Translations under genes and position numbers: made by a program
Assembly: GCF_009602705.1 (NCBI RefSeq)
Contig: NZ_VSWH01000001.1
Span: 3,658,001-3,722,000 of the forward strand
From: Chryseobacterium vaccae
Lineage (GTDB): Bacteria; Bacteroidota; Bacteroidia; Flavobacteriales; Weeksellaceae
Reading direction: 5' to 3'
DNA length: 64,000 bases
The notes under the pieces: generated by a model
Seen by the model: only the letters and a program-made list of their open reading frames with translations
Databases searched by the model: none
What the model was told of the DNA's origin: nothing
Shown: positions 53,227 to 63,409 of the stretch, in pieces
Layout of the letters: each line of letters starts with the position of its first letter
How positions within the stretch are numbered: the first letter of the stretch is position 1

Positions 53227-54819
53227 TTACATCGCCCTTCTGTGCGTGATCAGGATGTGAGAATCCTCATCTCTTTCATAATCTGCATATGAAGTTTTGA
53301 AGCCTAAAAGTTCCACATCAATGTCTTCTTCTTTTGCCCTGATATTAGCGAAATCCTGAATCATTTCTAATACATCTGTGGCAATATATGAAGTTCCTCT
53401 TGCATCGATGGTCACGGCAGAATTGGACTTGATATTTTTTAAAGTTTTTTTAATGGCAGCCTTGTTTAAGAAGGATACTTCTTCCGCAAGTTTTATCGTA
53501 ATGCCGTCTGCATTATTCAGCTTTTCACGGCTCAGATAATAAGCACGTTTCATATTTCCCTGAAGGATATAAAAAACGGAAATGGCCAAACCAATACCTA
53601 CACCTTTCAATAAGTCTGTAGCTACTACAGCTACCACGGTTGCAACAAATGGGATAAACTGGAATTTTCCAAGATGCCAGAAGTGCTTGAAAGTAGCCGG
53701 TTTTGCCAGTTTGTATCCTACCAGGATAAGTACAGCAGCAAGTGTGGCAAGCGGTATCAGGTTGAGTATAAATGGAATGGTAAGTACACAAACCAATAAC
53801 AGTACACCATGAATCATGGCAGACATCTTAGAGGTTGCTCCAGCATTGGCATTGGCAGAACTCCTTACTACTACTGAAGTCATAGGAAGTCCCCCGATGA
53901 ATGAACTGATCAGGTTTCCGATGCCTTGTGCTTTAAGCTCAAGATTTGTGTCGGTTATTCTTCTCTGTTTGTCCAGTCTGTCGGATGCCTCAATGCAAAG
54001 AAGGGTTTCAATAGAGGCTACAATAGCAATAGTTGCTCCTACGATCCACACTTTAGGATTGGTGAATCCTGTAAAATCCGGCATGGTCACAAGGTTCTTA
54101 AAATCATCCAAAGACTGTGGGACCGGAAGTGAAACCAAATGCTGGGTATTGATTGCTAAAGAACTTCCGGAAAGCTTAAAAGCTTCATTCATGAGAATTC
54201 CTGCTACTACAGCTACCAGTGCTCCCGGAAGCATTTTCATTCTTTTCAGAGCAGGAATTTTATCCCACAGAATAAGAATAGCTACCGAAACCAAAGTGAC
54301 AATAATGGCTCCCGGGTGAATAGCCCCGAAAAGCTCTGAAAAATAATTGAAGTTAATTCCATTGTTAAAAAGAGACTGATTGCCTTCGTAATCTTTGTCA
54401 AATCCCATTGCATGAGGAATCTGTTTCAAAATAATAATGATCCCGATAGCAGCTAGCATTCCTTCAATAACATTGTTCGGGAAGTAATTGGAAATACTTC
54501 CTGCTCTGACGAATCCCAGTACAAGCTGGATCAGTCCTGCAATAATTCCGGCGCATAAGAAAAGTTCAAAAGCGCCCAGATCTGTAATGGCTGTTAAAAC
54601 AATGGCAGTAAGCCCGGCAGCCGGTCCGGATACTGAAATATTTGAATTACTGATGAATCCTACAACAAGACCTCCTACAATACCGGCAATAACTCCCGAT
54701 AATGGCGGTGCGCCCGATGCTAAAGCGATTCCTAAGCATAAAGGTAACGCTACTAAGAATACAACGAGTCCGGAAGGGAAATTCTCCTTGATTCCTCCTA
54801 ATAATGATGTTTTTTTCAT
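53227..54819 (-). CDS. SulP family anion transporter with STAS domain
   Basis: This 530-aa protein has 10-14 membrane segments with SulP marks (GLVVFLVALPLCLGIALASGAPP near the N-terminus split over several strands, SVSGPAAGLTAIV, IGNLISSFIGGLPMTSVVVRSSAN). A C-terminal STAS domain follows (about 435-530: SFLNKAAIKKTL, IDARGTSYIATDVLEM). SulP proteins carry sulfate, bicarbonate or other anions. A beta-carbonic anhydrase two genes upstream makes bicarbonate the best guess, because SulP and carbonic anhydrase are known to be linked or fused in other bacteria. The substrate remains inferred. The transporter follows the small secreted protein gene by 146 bases. Confidence 0.9.
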   Translation of the reverse strand: MKKTSLLGGIKENFPSGLVVFLVALPLCLGIALASGAPPLSGVIAGIVGGLVVGFISNSNISVSGPAAGLTAIVLTAITDLGAFELFLCAGIIAGLIQLVLGFVRAGSISNYFPNNVIEGMLAAIGIIIILKQIPHAMGFDKDYEGNQSLFNNGINFNYFSELFGAIHPGAIIVTLVSVAILILWDKIPALKRMKMLPGALVAVVAGILMNEAFKLSGSSLAINTQHLVSLPVPQSLDDFKNLVTMPDFTGFTNPKVWIVGATIAIVASIETLLCIEASDRLDKQRRITDTNLELKAQGIGNLISSFIGGLPMTSVVVRSSANANAGATSKMSAMIHGVLLLVCVLTIPFILNLIPLATLAAVLILVGYKLAKPATFKHFWHLGKFQFIPFVATVVAVVATDLLKGVGIGLAISVFYILQGNMKRAYYLSREKLNNADGITIKLAEEVSFLNKAAIKKTLKNIKSNSAVTIDARGTSYIATDVLEMIQDFANIRAKEEDIDVELLGFKTSYADYERDEDSHILITHRRAM

Positions 54820-54965
54820 GATATTTTTGAAAAATACTATAACCGATTGATCTATCCTTTGATAATCAATTATAAAAGATTGGAAATTTAATTTTTAAAG
54901 CACACGGATTCGATACCATGATCTGATATGAATACCTATTAAATAAATCTAATTATACTTAAAAA

Positions 54966-55265
54966 TTAAGCTTCCGGAGGCGGAGAAAATATAGTGAGTA
55001 AAGGCGATAGATGAAAGGAGTCATCTACCAGCACAAAAGACACGCCCTGAAGATCAGGTTCGGAGAACTTCAGATAATCGAATACATCTAAAGTTTTCGG
55101 AAGGGTCTTTTCGTAAACAATAAAAGATGACGGGTGAGAGTGGGGCTCTTCTTCGTTAATTACTACATTGGTTCTTACCAACTCCCAGCCGGCAACCGCA
55201 GCAATGCCCGGCAGCGCTGTAAAGTTAACAAAGAACATCAAAATAATAATACTCCAGAATTTCAT
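54966..55265 (-). CDS. Small exported protein between sulP and carbonic anhydrase
   Basis: This 99-aa protein has a signal sequence or anchor (about residues 1-24, FWSIIILMFFVNFTALPGIA). The remaining 75 residues contain HSHPSSFIVYEKTLPKTLDVFDYLKF and end in a Pro-rich tail (SPPPEA). It starts 24 bases downstream of the carbonic anhydrase stop, so the two are very likely co-transcribed. Homologs beside carbonic anhydrase or SulP would mark it as part of the bicarbonate module. No family is recognised, and function is unknown. Confidence 0.7.
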   Translation of the reverse strand: MKFWSIIILMFFVNFTALPGIAAVAGWELVRTNVVINEEEPHSHPSSFIVYEKTLPKTLDVFDYLKFSEPDLQGVSFVLVDDSFHLSPLLTIFSPPPEA

Positions 55266-55289
55266 TTTACTCTTTTTTGTCAGAAAAAA

Positions 55290-55958
55290 TTATTTGGTTT
55301 TTCTGCTCATTACCCAGTCAGAACTTGTAAGGTTGTAGATCTTTTGGATATCCTTTAAGGTTTTCTCAAAATCAATCTCCAGATCAATGATCTTACCGGT
55401 TCTAAGGTCAAACACCCAGCCATGTACAATAGGATACTCTTCTAAAATGTATCTTTCCTGTACGCAGGCCATTTTGATCACGTTAATACACTGCTCCTGA
55501 ACATTAAGTTCTACAAGTCTGTCATAACGTTTTCCTTCGTCTTCGATAGCGTCTAATTCAGTTTGGTGTAATCTGTAAACGTCACGAATATTTCTCAGCC
55601 ACGGATTTAATAATCCTAAGTCCTGAGGCGTCATCGCTGCTTTTACACCACCACAGTTGTAATGTCCGCACACCACAATGTGTTTTACTTTAAGATGTTC
55701 TACTGCGTATTGAATTACCGCTGTGGAACTCATGTCTAAAGTATTAACAACATTGGCAATGTTTCTGTGGACAAAAACTTCTCCCGGTTTTGCTCCCATG
55801 ATTTCTTCAGCTGTAGCTCTACTGTCTGAACATCCGATATACAGATAATCAGGTGTCTGAGTTTTAGCCAGTTCATGAAAGAAATTCGGGTCTTCAGCAA
55901 TTTTAGACTCTACCCACTTCTTGTTGTTTTCGAAAATAACTTCGTACGATTGTGACAT
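55290..55958 (-). CDS. Beta-class carbonic anhydrase
   Basis: This 222-aa cytosolic enzyme interconverts CO2 and bicarbonate. The zinc ligands Cys43, His99 and Cys102 lie in IGCSDSRATAEE and VCGHYNCGG, and the Asp45-Arg47 dyad is intact. FVHRNIANVV and the C-terminal HGWVFDLRTGKI are family typical. The small exported protein and the SulP transporter follow on the same strand. Together they could import bicarbonate for carboxylation reactions, which is inference. Length is normal. Confidence 0.95.
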   Translation of the reverse strand: MSQSYEVIFENNKKWVESKIAEDPNFFHELAKTQTPDYLYIGCSDSRATAEEIMGAKPGEVFVHRNIANVVNTLDMSSTAVIQYAVEHLKVKHIVVCGHYNCGGVKAAMTPQDLGLLNPWLRNIRDVYRLHQTELDAIEDEGKRYDRLVELNVQEQCINVIKMACVQERYILEEYPIVHGWVFDLRTGKIIDLEIDFEKTLKDIQKIYNLTSSDWVMSRKTK

Positions 55959-56248
55959 AATTTAAATGTTTAAGGTTTATAATTATTTATTTCGTTTAAA
56001 TTATTTTCAAATTCAATAGACTATATCAATAATTATGCAAAAATATAATTTTTGCCATAAAGGCAGGCACTTTTAACAAAGTTTAATATTAAAATATGCT
56101 TAAAATCATATTTAAAAAGATCATTACTAGTCATTTTCAGATTAGTTTTTCTGACAAAGCTATAATCCAAACTCAAAAAACAATGATAAAATTACGAACT
56201 ATTAATTATAAAATTGAATTTAAAGATTAAATATTTTTAAATCTGCAT

Positions 56249-56283
56249 AAAATGAACTGCCTCAGTCTGAGGCAGTTCATTTT
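56249..56283. terminator. Strong palindromic terminator of the FISUMP-like gene
   Basis: Sixteen-base arms (56249-56264 and 56268-56283) are perfectly complementary around three bases. It lies 17 bases past the stop at 56300 on the minus strand. The rest of the 341-base gap (55959-56299) is AT-rich and empty. Confidence 0.85.
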
Positions 56284-56299
56284 ATAAAACAACAGTTTT

Positions 56300-59200
56300 T
56301 TACTGTTTAATAATCTTTACGAAGGTTTCGGCATTGTTAATCCGTACCAGATAGGCTCCGGATACCAGAGAAGAAACATCGGTCTGTCTGTTCTCAAACT
56401 TTCCTTCTTTAATCAGTTGTCCCGAAAGATTATAAATCTGGAAATAATAATCTCTGTCATCAGCATTAATGTACAATGTATTTTTTACAGGATTCGGGAA
56501 AAGGATCAGTTTATTATCCTTCTGTATCTTTTCTATCTCTTTTTTAGCAAAGACATTAACTGCTTTCTGTACTGCATTTTTAGGAACAGGAACAGCAAAA
56601 GGCTCATATCTTGGAATCTCTTTTCCATCTGCATCGTACTGGATCTTCGCACATCGGCAGGACATAGCAGATTGTGGACGGAAAGAGAAACTCGGTGTAA
56701 AGAAATACATTTTTACATCATGGCTTACCTGGCTGATCTCTGTGTTGAACAGCATTCCTATAGAATTGTCACCTCTTAGTGCGGCAGTCCAGATTCCGGA
56801 AAGTTTAAAATTCTCGTCTGCTCCGAATGTCCCTGCCTGAGAAGCTGTTAAAGCGTTTCCTCCACCAAATCCACGGATTCCGTTATTCGGGAAATTACCG
56901 ATATTGTATTCCGGCTTATTAAAGATAAAACCGTATCTCACATTTACTCTTCCCTGACCGGCAGGAGGTATAGATTTTACATAACCGCCCAGGTAGTTCA
57001 GCTTAGTAGCGCTGAAGGTCTCATTGCTTACGAAAGTATTCATGTCGGAAGGATCCAGACCGTAAACATTTTTATTATTTTGGGTAAAATTAGCGTGGTA
57101 ATACCAGGGAGAATTTCCTTTGGCATAGGCTAAGAAACCTGCGGAAATATTTACACCTCCGTCTGCAATGCCTTGTACATCAGGAATTCTCCATCCTTCA
57201 GGACATGGATCGTACGGTGATTTTTCTGATGCATGACCCCATCTTTCAGAAGCCAGACCATTTTCACCGGAAATCCAGTCTTTGCTCGCCGCTGCGCTTT
57301 GATACATGAAAACAGAAGGATTGTTTACAGAGTATTTCAGAACTTTTTTAAGTTTCAGATCCTGGGTGTCATTAGCTGCCACAGTGCTGGAATAAGTGGA
57401 GTATTCTTTAGTCTGATTGGTAACGTAGTTGGTCTCATCAATCGCCCCTGAATAAACAATATTCCCTGCATTCGTTCCGGTTTGTCTGAAAATAGTATAT
57501 TTTCTGAACAGGTTTCGGGTATTTCCTCCCGCAGAATGCTCATAAAAACCTCCCGGGTAGTAGAATACCGGTAACGGATCTTTTCTTCCCCATTGGTAAT
57601 GAAGACCGCCGCTGTCTTTAAGTGTCTGTACGATGGCATTTCCATAATAAGCAGGATTGGACGCGTTATAATAGAACGTTCCATATAATCCCTGTTCAAC
57701 CATGTGCTGATTCAGGAATGGGCCCAATGCACCAAGGTCTCTGTCCATTAAGGTCGTTTTCAAAGGAACTCCGTAATAACTTTTAGCTGAATTTACGAAC
57801 TGACCTGCTGTGTCTTCAGTAATTCCCGTATTGGCAGCTGTTTCTGTAGTATATTCAGGGTGTTCCTGTACAACGGATTTAGGTGCCCAGATATGCCAGC
57901 TCCACAGAAGAGGATCTGTATTATTTCCAGCCGTCCATTGTCCGGAATTTCCTAAATGAAATCCTACTACGGCATTTCCAGTTTTGTTTTCGTTAAGGGT
58001 AACGCGTAGTTTAGCAGTTTCAATTGAACCATCAATAATTTCTACTTTTGAAATCAGGCTCTGATCTGTAGTCCATACTACAGACGTTGATTTTATACTT
58101 CCGGCAGGCATCTCACTGTTTTCAGATAAATACAGTTTGTGCATGGCATAAGCTTTCTTTAAAGGAATATCAATAATTCTGTCTTTGCTGGCTGCAGGAG
58201 CTTCAAGTGAAGCATTTGTATACTCGATATAGCTGTTAGGCTCTTTGGTCCATTCTTTCAATGTTTCAAGTGTATACTGAGCAGGAGAAGAGGTAATATA
58301 CTCTGTTTCAAATACAGCAGGCATATAAGCATTGTTAGGATCCTTTATGCATCGTACCGCTCTTGTCTCATAAGTATTTCCTTCCAAAACACGGTTGTAA
58401 GCAATATTATGCCATCCCGCACTTGAATGGTTCGGAATATTTCCGGCATCTGAAATAAGAACTAATCCCCGTGCTCCGGTTATAGGAGTTTCCCCGATGC
58501 TGATGGAAGAGAAGAAAGTGGATGCATGAAGTGCCCCGTCACTATGCTGATCCTGAAAACCAATGATCGGCTGTTTGTATAGTTTGTTGCCGTCCCTCAG
58601 CGCGTCGATCTGTGTGCTGGTACGGTTGCTTAAAGTCATAGGCTGAGGATAATATTCATAATTTCCGGTGATGGGCAGCATTCCCAGGTTTCGGTCTGCA
58701 ACATTACTCAGGTCAAATCCATAGCCCGGATAGACTTTGATTCCCGGATACTGAACATTGGGCGTATTAGGAATAATATCCACATTATTTGCTCCTCCGG
58801 CTTTCCCCCAAGGACTGGTTCTGGCTCCTGCATCTACAGAAGAGTAGAAAGATGGAACTCTCCATCCGCATGGACATGGGTCGTAAGGAGATTTCGTGGC
58901 ATATCTTTTACTTTCTTTGGCAACATTTACATCCGAAGTATTCATATTGGTCCATTTACCTCCCCGGGTGTCTCCCCAAAGATCCCATGTTTCATTCTTG
59001 TAGTGATCAGCATTGTATACCTTGTATTTGCTTTTTGAAAACCAGGTAGTCTGTTCTTTTCTTTCCCAGTCTGAAGCTCCCGGTCCCTGTATCAGATAGT
59101 TCTCCCCATTATTTACAGGAGTTTCCCCTATTTTGTAAACATAAACCGGTGGAATGATAAGATTGATCGGGTTATTGATGGAATATCTGATATTTCCGTT

Positions 59201-61252
59201 CGGGGAATCAAAACCTGTATTGTCTGCTGTTGCATATAAATTTCCTCTGTATTTGGATGGTACGGAACCTTTTAACGTTCCAACTTCTCCTCTGATGGTA
59301 TAGGTAGAAAGATCTTTATAATTGGAAGGGAATGGATCTTTTCTTCCCCATTGGTACTGCAAGCCTCCGGATCTCTGGAAGCCATGTCCTGTCAGATTGG
59401 CATTGGTAGCCCCAAGGTTTCTGTCCATCCATTTCCAGTCGGTTACCAGATTTCCGTTTTTATCCTCTTCAAATCCCTGGTGATAGGTGCTTCCGTCTGT
59501 AGGATCATCAGTTACCCATACATGCCAGGTCCAGTATACTTTGTCATTCACACGGTAAGAAACAACGGCATTCCCTTCCTTCATTTTATTAACCAGTACT
59601 TTGATTTTAGCATTTTCTCCGGTTCCTTCCAAAGTAACCGAGCGGATCAGACCGGTTTCATCTTCCCAGTACAAACCTGCGGAAGCATTTCCGATATCTG
59701 GAATTTTGGTGTAATTGTTCTGTTCGTCCCTCATCAGATCACCTCCTTTGGCCCACATTTCATAGGCTTTTTTTACAGGGATGTAAAGACCGTCTGCAGC
59801 ATTGCCGTTTTTATCTTTTCCGGTGAAAATGTAACTGTTAGGAGCTTTCGTCCAGTCAGCAGGAGTATTGTCAGGTATAGCTCCGGAATTAACGGAATAA
59901 CATGCATTTACACAATCTCCTGAATTATAGGGAACATTAAAGATTCCTACATAATTAATGAATTTAGAGACCTCTGATTCAATGTCCTGCAGTGATCTTA
60001 CAGGCTGATAAAAGTTCGTTACATCATTACGAAGGGCACCCATACCATATAAAGTCATTTCCGGAGTATTGGATATGATCAGGTTTTCAGAGCCGGGACC
60101 TCTTCGGGCATTTCCCTGATCGTTGGTATAACCGAAATAAGGAGCTCCGTAATTACTGTGAGCAGTCAGATTCGTGATATTGATATGAGTACCGTCACTT
60201 TTGTATACCCTGAATCCTGTGATATAACTGGATACAATTACAATAGGTTCCTGATCAGTCATAAAATCAGATAACTTTTCATGGATGGTATTGTACAGAT
60301 TGAAATATCTGCTTTCCAGCTGGTTGGGATTTTTGAAGTTGTGGTAGCCCGGTCCGTTAGGTTCTCCCGGCCATTGGCTGAACTTCATCATCAATCCGTT
60401 GATGGAAAACTTTCCGGCAAATAGATACACCGGATCATTGTAGCTGTATAAATAAGGGATAGGATGCCCTGCCATTTCATCATAAATGAATTCAGGAGTA
60501 GAGCCCAATATACTGTTGGGAGCACCTGTATTGATCATAGTAATGGATTTTCCGTCCGGAGCAAGCTGGGCGGGTGTGGTCGGAGAAAATACAACATCGT
60601 CCTTTTTGTTGTTCATAATCACATTCCCAAGCTTATTCCAGGAATGAGCAGAAGTTACCCTATCTTTGATACCCGTCACTTTTCCTGTAGCATCAAGGTT
60701 CAGGGTTCCACTTTTTTTAGGAGTAAGGAGGATCGTATATTCATTTTCATCAAGTTCGCAGGTCGTTGCTGTATAATCACCCTCTTTATAATGGTTTACA
60801 GATCTTTCCCAGACCACGCTGCTGAAATTACTGATATTGACATCGGAATTCAGTTCAATCTTTAAATGGTAAGCAGAAACGGCAGAAGCAGGAAGCTCAA
60901 AGGATGCTTTAAGGTTTTCGTTGTACTGGTTGTAAGAATACAGGGTCTTGCACCAGATGGTGATCCAGTCTCCCTGTGAATTCTGGTACTTGATTTCCAT
61001 ACGGATATTTCCGCTGGTAAAAGGTTTGGTGAGCTTACCTTCAATAGCGACGAGCCCTTTCTGGTTGACATTCTGCTGAACGGTAAATCCGGGATCCAGA
61101 TCATAAACGTAAGGCGGGACCAGGCTTTCAGGCCTGAGGAGTTTTTCTTTTTCATCCCTATGCTCCGGAAAAGGAGCTACCCGGGAAAAAGCATGGCTGG
61201 GTACTATGCAGAGTAGTACGGCAAAAGCCTGCAGCGTAGATTTTTTTTTCAT
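56300..61252 (-). CDS. 1650-aa secreted FISUMP-like protein with T9SS type A sorting domain
   Basis: The signal peptide (about residues 1-23) is followed by a beta-domain to about 160. Two related halves begin near 460 and 1000. Each starts WTK-x-PNSYI and has (I/V)P(V/L)KKAY, a GNAVV strand and a W-(T/S)-WH-(V/I)-W motif. Each then has a 'major paralogous domain' pattern: MDRNLGA or MDRDLGA, SGGL-(Q/H)-YQWGRKDP, and SPYDPCP-(C/E)-GWR-(V/I)-P. This resembles FISUMP domains of Bacteroidota and Fibrobacter surface proteins. The C-terminus (about 1580-1650) is a type A sorting domain: LFPNPVKNT, IYNLSGQLI, SGAYLVRI. The protein should be secreted and anchored through the type IX system. Function and ligand are unknown. 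Confidence 0.88.
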   Translation of the reverse strand: MKKKSTLQAFAVLLCIVPSHAFSRVAPFPEHRDEKEKLLRPESLVPPYVYDLDPGFTVQQNVNQKGLVAIEGKLTKPFTSGNIRMEIKYQNSQGDWITIWCKTLYSYNQYNENLKASFELPASAVSAYHLKIELNSDVNISNFSSVVWERSVNHYKEGDYTATTCELDENEYTILLTPKKSGTLNLDATGKVTGIKDRVTSAHSWNKLGNVIMNNKKDDVVFSPTTPAQLAPDGKSITMINTGAPNSILGSTPEFIYDEMAGHPIPYLYSYNDPVYLFAGKFSINGLMMKFSQWPGEPNGPGYHNFKNPNQLESRYFNLYNTIHEKLSDFMTDQEPIVIVSSYITGFRVYKSDGTHINITNLTAHSNYGAPYFGYTNDQGNARRGPGSENLIISNTPEMTLYGMGALRNDVTNFYQPVRSLQDIESEVSKFINYVGIFNVPYNSGDCVNACYSVNSGAIPDNTPADWTKAPNSYIFTGKDKNGNAADGLYIPVKKAYEMWAKGGDLMRDEQNNYTKIPDIGNASAGLYWEDETGLIRSVTLEGTGENAKIKVLVNKMKEGNAVVSYRVNDKVYWTWHVWVTDDPTDGSTYHQGFEEDKNGNLVTDWKWMDRNLGATNANLTGHGFQRSGGLQYQWGRKDPFPSNYKDLSTYTIRGEVGTLKGSVPSKYRGNLYATADNTGFDSPNGNIRYSINNPINLIIPPVYVYKIGETPVNNGENYLIQGPGASDWERKEQTTWFSKSKYKVYNADHYKNETWDLWGDTRGGKWTNMNTSDVNVAKESKRYATKSPYDPCPCGWRVPSFYSSVDAGARTSPWGKAGGANNVDIIPNTPNVQYPGIKVYPGYGFDLSNVADRNLGMLPITGNYEYYPQPMTLSNRTSTQIDALRDGNKLYKQPIIGFQDQHSDGALHASTFFSSISIGETPITGARGLVLISDAGNIPNHSSAGWHNIAYNRVLEGNTYETRAVRCIKDPNNAYMPAVFETEYITSSPAQYTLETLKEWTKEPNSYIEYTNASLEAPAASKDRIIDIPLKKAYAMHKLYLSENSEMPAGSIKSTSVVWTTDQSLISKVEIIDGSIETAKLRVTLNENKTGNAVVGFHLGNSGQWTAGNNTDPLLWSWHIWAPKSVVQEHPEYTTETAANTGITEDTAGQFVNSAKSYYGVPLKTTLMDRDLGALGPFLNQHMVEQGLYGTFYYNASNPAYYGNAIVQTLKDSGGLHYQWGRKDPLPVFYYPGGFYEHSAGGNTRNLFRKYTIFRQTGTNAGNIVYSGAIDETNYVTNQTKEYSTYSSTVAANDTQDLKLKKVLKYSVNNPSVFMYQSAAASKDWISGENGLASERWGHASEKSPYDPCPEGWRIPDVQGIADGGVNISAGFLAYAKGNSPWYYHANFTQNNKNVYGLDPSDMNTFVSNETFSATKLNYLGGYVKSIPPAGQGRVNVRYGFIFNKPEYNIGNFPNNGIRGFGGGNALTASQAGTFGADENFKLSGIWTAALRGDNSIGMLFNTEISQVSHDVKMYFFTPSFSFRPQSAMSCRCAKIQYDADGKEIPRYEPFAVPVPKNAVQKAVNVFAKKEIEKIQKDNKLILFPNPVKNTLYINADDRDYYFQIYNLSGQLIKEGKFENRQTDVSSLVSGAYLVRINNAETFVKIIKQ

Positions 61253-61684
61253 AATGTTTCCGAAAAAATTGTTAAACGTTGTGTTTTGTGGTTAAATATT
61301 TAGTTGAGCAGAGAAAAGTAAGCTGCTGTTTTTCATTCTGATGATGAAAAACGAAATAGCCCGTAAACTCATTGTTTACGGTGTTTTTAATTCAAACTGC
61401 TTATTCTGTTATTTTCAGCGGTGAAAAAGGAGGGTAATGGAGCCGTCAAAAGACTGCTTTAGGAAATTCCGAATGTTTTTTTTCATGGTATGTTTTGTTT
61501 TTATGTGTTTTTTTTAAATTCAAAAAGATTATTATATTAATAACTTTAAGATTTTTGTAAAATTAAATAAAAAAAATATATCCCACAATGTTTGAGTTAT
61601 ATTTTGTTGCTGATTATTAATGAGTTGTGTATAATCTTTTATGATTAAAAACTATGAAAAAAAATGATGAAAATATCTGAAAAT
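61253..61684. other. Gene-free gap with one hairpin
   Basis: These 432 AT-rich bases hold no gene. CCGTAAAC and GTTTACGG (61361-61381) form an 8-bp hairpin with a five-base loop and a modest T run on the plus strand. It may be the 3' end of the glycan operon or part of the FISUMP gene leader. Confidence 0.45.
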
Positions 61685-62239
61685 TTATATTTTATGATTA
61701 ATGTAGCCCTCTGTTGCATTTTGATTAGAGTAGATTGTTCCCGGATTTCCCATCACAACAGAGTGGGAAGGAACATCGAAATTCACATAAGAATTTGGGG
61801 CAATCAGAACATTGTTTCCTATTGTTATACCTCCTACAATAACTGCATTGGCACCTATCCATACTTCATTGCCAATGATAGGGAAACCAGCATTTTTTCC
61901 CCGGTTCTGCTGTCCGATGGTTACACCCTGTGCAATATTACAGTTCATTCCGATCTTTGCTTTAGGATTGATCACCAGGCTTCCCCAATGGCCTAGATAA
62001 AAGCCTTCCCCAATTTGTGTTTCAGGGTATATCTGGAATCCATATTTGATTTGATAATGTCTTAAAATAAACTTCCAGAAAATTCCTGAAACAGGGTTCT
62101 TTCCGTGTTGCTGGGCTTTTCTGAGAATATAGATAAAATGAAGATTCGGATTGATGCATTTTTTCCAGATCTGAAAACGGGACAGCCATTGTCCGCTTTC
62201 CCGGTAAAAATCTTTTTGAATAATAGAACGCTCAGCCAT
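61685..62239 (-). CDS. Hexapeptide-repeat acetyltransferase, serine O-acetyltransferase-like
   Basis: This 184-aa protein has a helical N-terminus and a left-handed beta-helix from about residue 75: IGEGFYLGHWGSLVI, AKIGMNCNIAQGVTIG, IGNEVWIGANAVIVGGITIG and VPSHSVVMGNPG. The fold and N-terminal helix are like serine acetyltransferases, but in this setting, 11 bases after a glycosyltransferase on the same strand, it probably acetylates a sugar in surface-polysaccharide synthesis. The acceptor is not predictable. It appears to be the last gene of the operon. Confidence 0.85.
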   Translation of the reverse strand: MAERSIIQKDFYRESGQWLSRFQIWKKCINPNLHFIYILRKAQQHGKNPVSGIFWKFILRHYQIKYGFQIYPETQIGEGFYLGHWGSLVINPKAKIGMNCNIAQGVTIGQQNRGKNAGFPIIGNEVWIGANAVIVGGITIGNNVLIAPNSYVNFDVPSHSVVMGNPGTIYSNQNATEGYINHKI

Positions 62240-62250
62240 TGCAGTTGTTT

Positions 62251-63399
62251 TTATACATTATCAATGATTTCCTGAATATGTTGTACCGATTTTTCCAGTA
62301 CAAAAGGAAGTTCTGTAGTACTGATTTCTTTTTTATAGTGTTCAGCAAGGTCTCTGTCCGTAAGGAATTTTTTCATTCCCTCGTAGATTCCGTCTTCAGA
62401 ATTTGGGGTAATAATTCCCAGTTTTCCGTTCTGGAGAAGATCTTTAATTCCGGAAATATCCGTTGCTGAAATAGGTTTCTTCAAAATAAGAGCTTCGGCA
62501 ATAATGGTTGGATATCCTTCATGCCGGGAAGACATAATATAAAAATCAGATTTTTCCATATAAGGGTACGGATTGCTTTTATAGCCCAGCATTTTGGCTG
62601 TTTTCTGTAGACTCAATGCATCCAGCTGAGCCTGGATATTTTCAAGATCATAGCCGTCACCAATAATCAGGAGGTTATGTTTGAAACCTTCATCCAGAAG
62701 TCTTTTGTGAACCTGAAGAAGCCTGTCATATCCTTTTTGAGGATAAACCGTTCCTACGGAAACAAAAACAGGATCGCTGCTGTCCGTAAAAGGCATATCA
62801 TCAACAGGCATGTGAGCTTTCTCCAAAGTGTCATTTCTGTCAATAGGATTGTAAATTTTTACAATAGATTTCTTCTCAATATCGTTTCGGGCATGCTCCA
62901 GCATTCCCTCCTCCAGTTTATTTGAAATAACGAGTATTTTATCAAATTTAAAAAATTCCCGTATCACATCGGGCGTAAATTCTTTTAAACTAAAAATATC
63001 GTTTTGAATCCAGATAATTTTTTTTGAATCTTTTAAAGGGCTGGACAGAATCTCTTTATACATTCCATGAATAGCGCCAATCTCTACATCGTATTTTTTG
63101 TTTTTCAAAACGGATTTATAGAGAAGGCCAGGAAACCACAAAAACATTTTCTGGTAAAGAACACGGAAGGCCTTCACTGGAATTTCGTGTGGCCTGTTGG
63201 TGGTGATCATTTCCCCTTTGATGAGATAATGCAGGTTGACCCAGGATGGAACATCTTTAATATACTGTCCTGAATATAAATTGATCAGTAGGTCAATTTC
63301 ATATTTGTCTGAAGGGATATTTTTCAGAAAATTAATCAGTGCTTTTTCTGCACCGCCATGACGTAAGGAACCAATTCTAATCAATATTTTTTTCTTCAA
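62251..63399 (-). CDS. Glycosyltransferase family 4
   Basis: This 382-aa GT-B enzyme has the N-terminal LRHGGAEKALINFL and a C-terminal GT4 domain: FVSVGTVYPQKGYDRLL, LLIIGDGYDLENI, MLGYKSNPYPYMEKSDFYIMSSRHEGYP and the nucleotide-sugar-binding AEALILKKPI. It would transfer a sugar from a nucleotide donor onto a lipid-linked or growing glycan at the inner face of the membrane. It lies 10 bases after the family 2 gene and 11 bases before the acetyltransferase, so all three are one operon. Donor and acceptor are unknown. Confidence 0.92.
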   Translation of the reverse strand: MKKKILIRIGSLRHGGAEKALINFLKNIPSDKYEIDLLINLYSGQYIKDVPSWVNLHYLIKGEMITTNRPHEIPVKAFRVLYQKMFLWFPGLLYKSVLKNKKYDVEIGAIHGMYKEILSSPLKDSKKIIWIQNDIFSLKEFTPDVIREFFKFDKILVISNKLEEGMLEHARNDIEKKSIVKIYNPIDRNDTLEKAHMPVDDMPFTDSSDPVFVSVGTVYPQKGYDRLLQVHKRLLDEGFKHNLLIIGDGYDLENIQAQLDALSLQKTAKMLGYKSNPYPYMEKSDFYIMSSRHEGYPTIIAEALILKKPISATDISGIKDLLQNGKLGIITPNSEDGIYEGMKKFLTDRDLAEHYKKEISTTELPFVLEKSVQHIQEIIDNV

Positions 63400-63409
63400 A
63401 GCAATAAAA

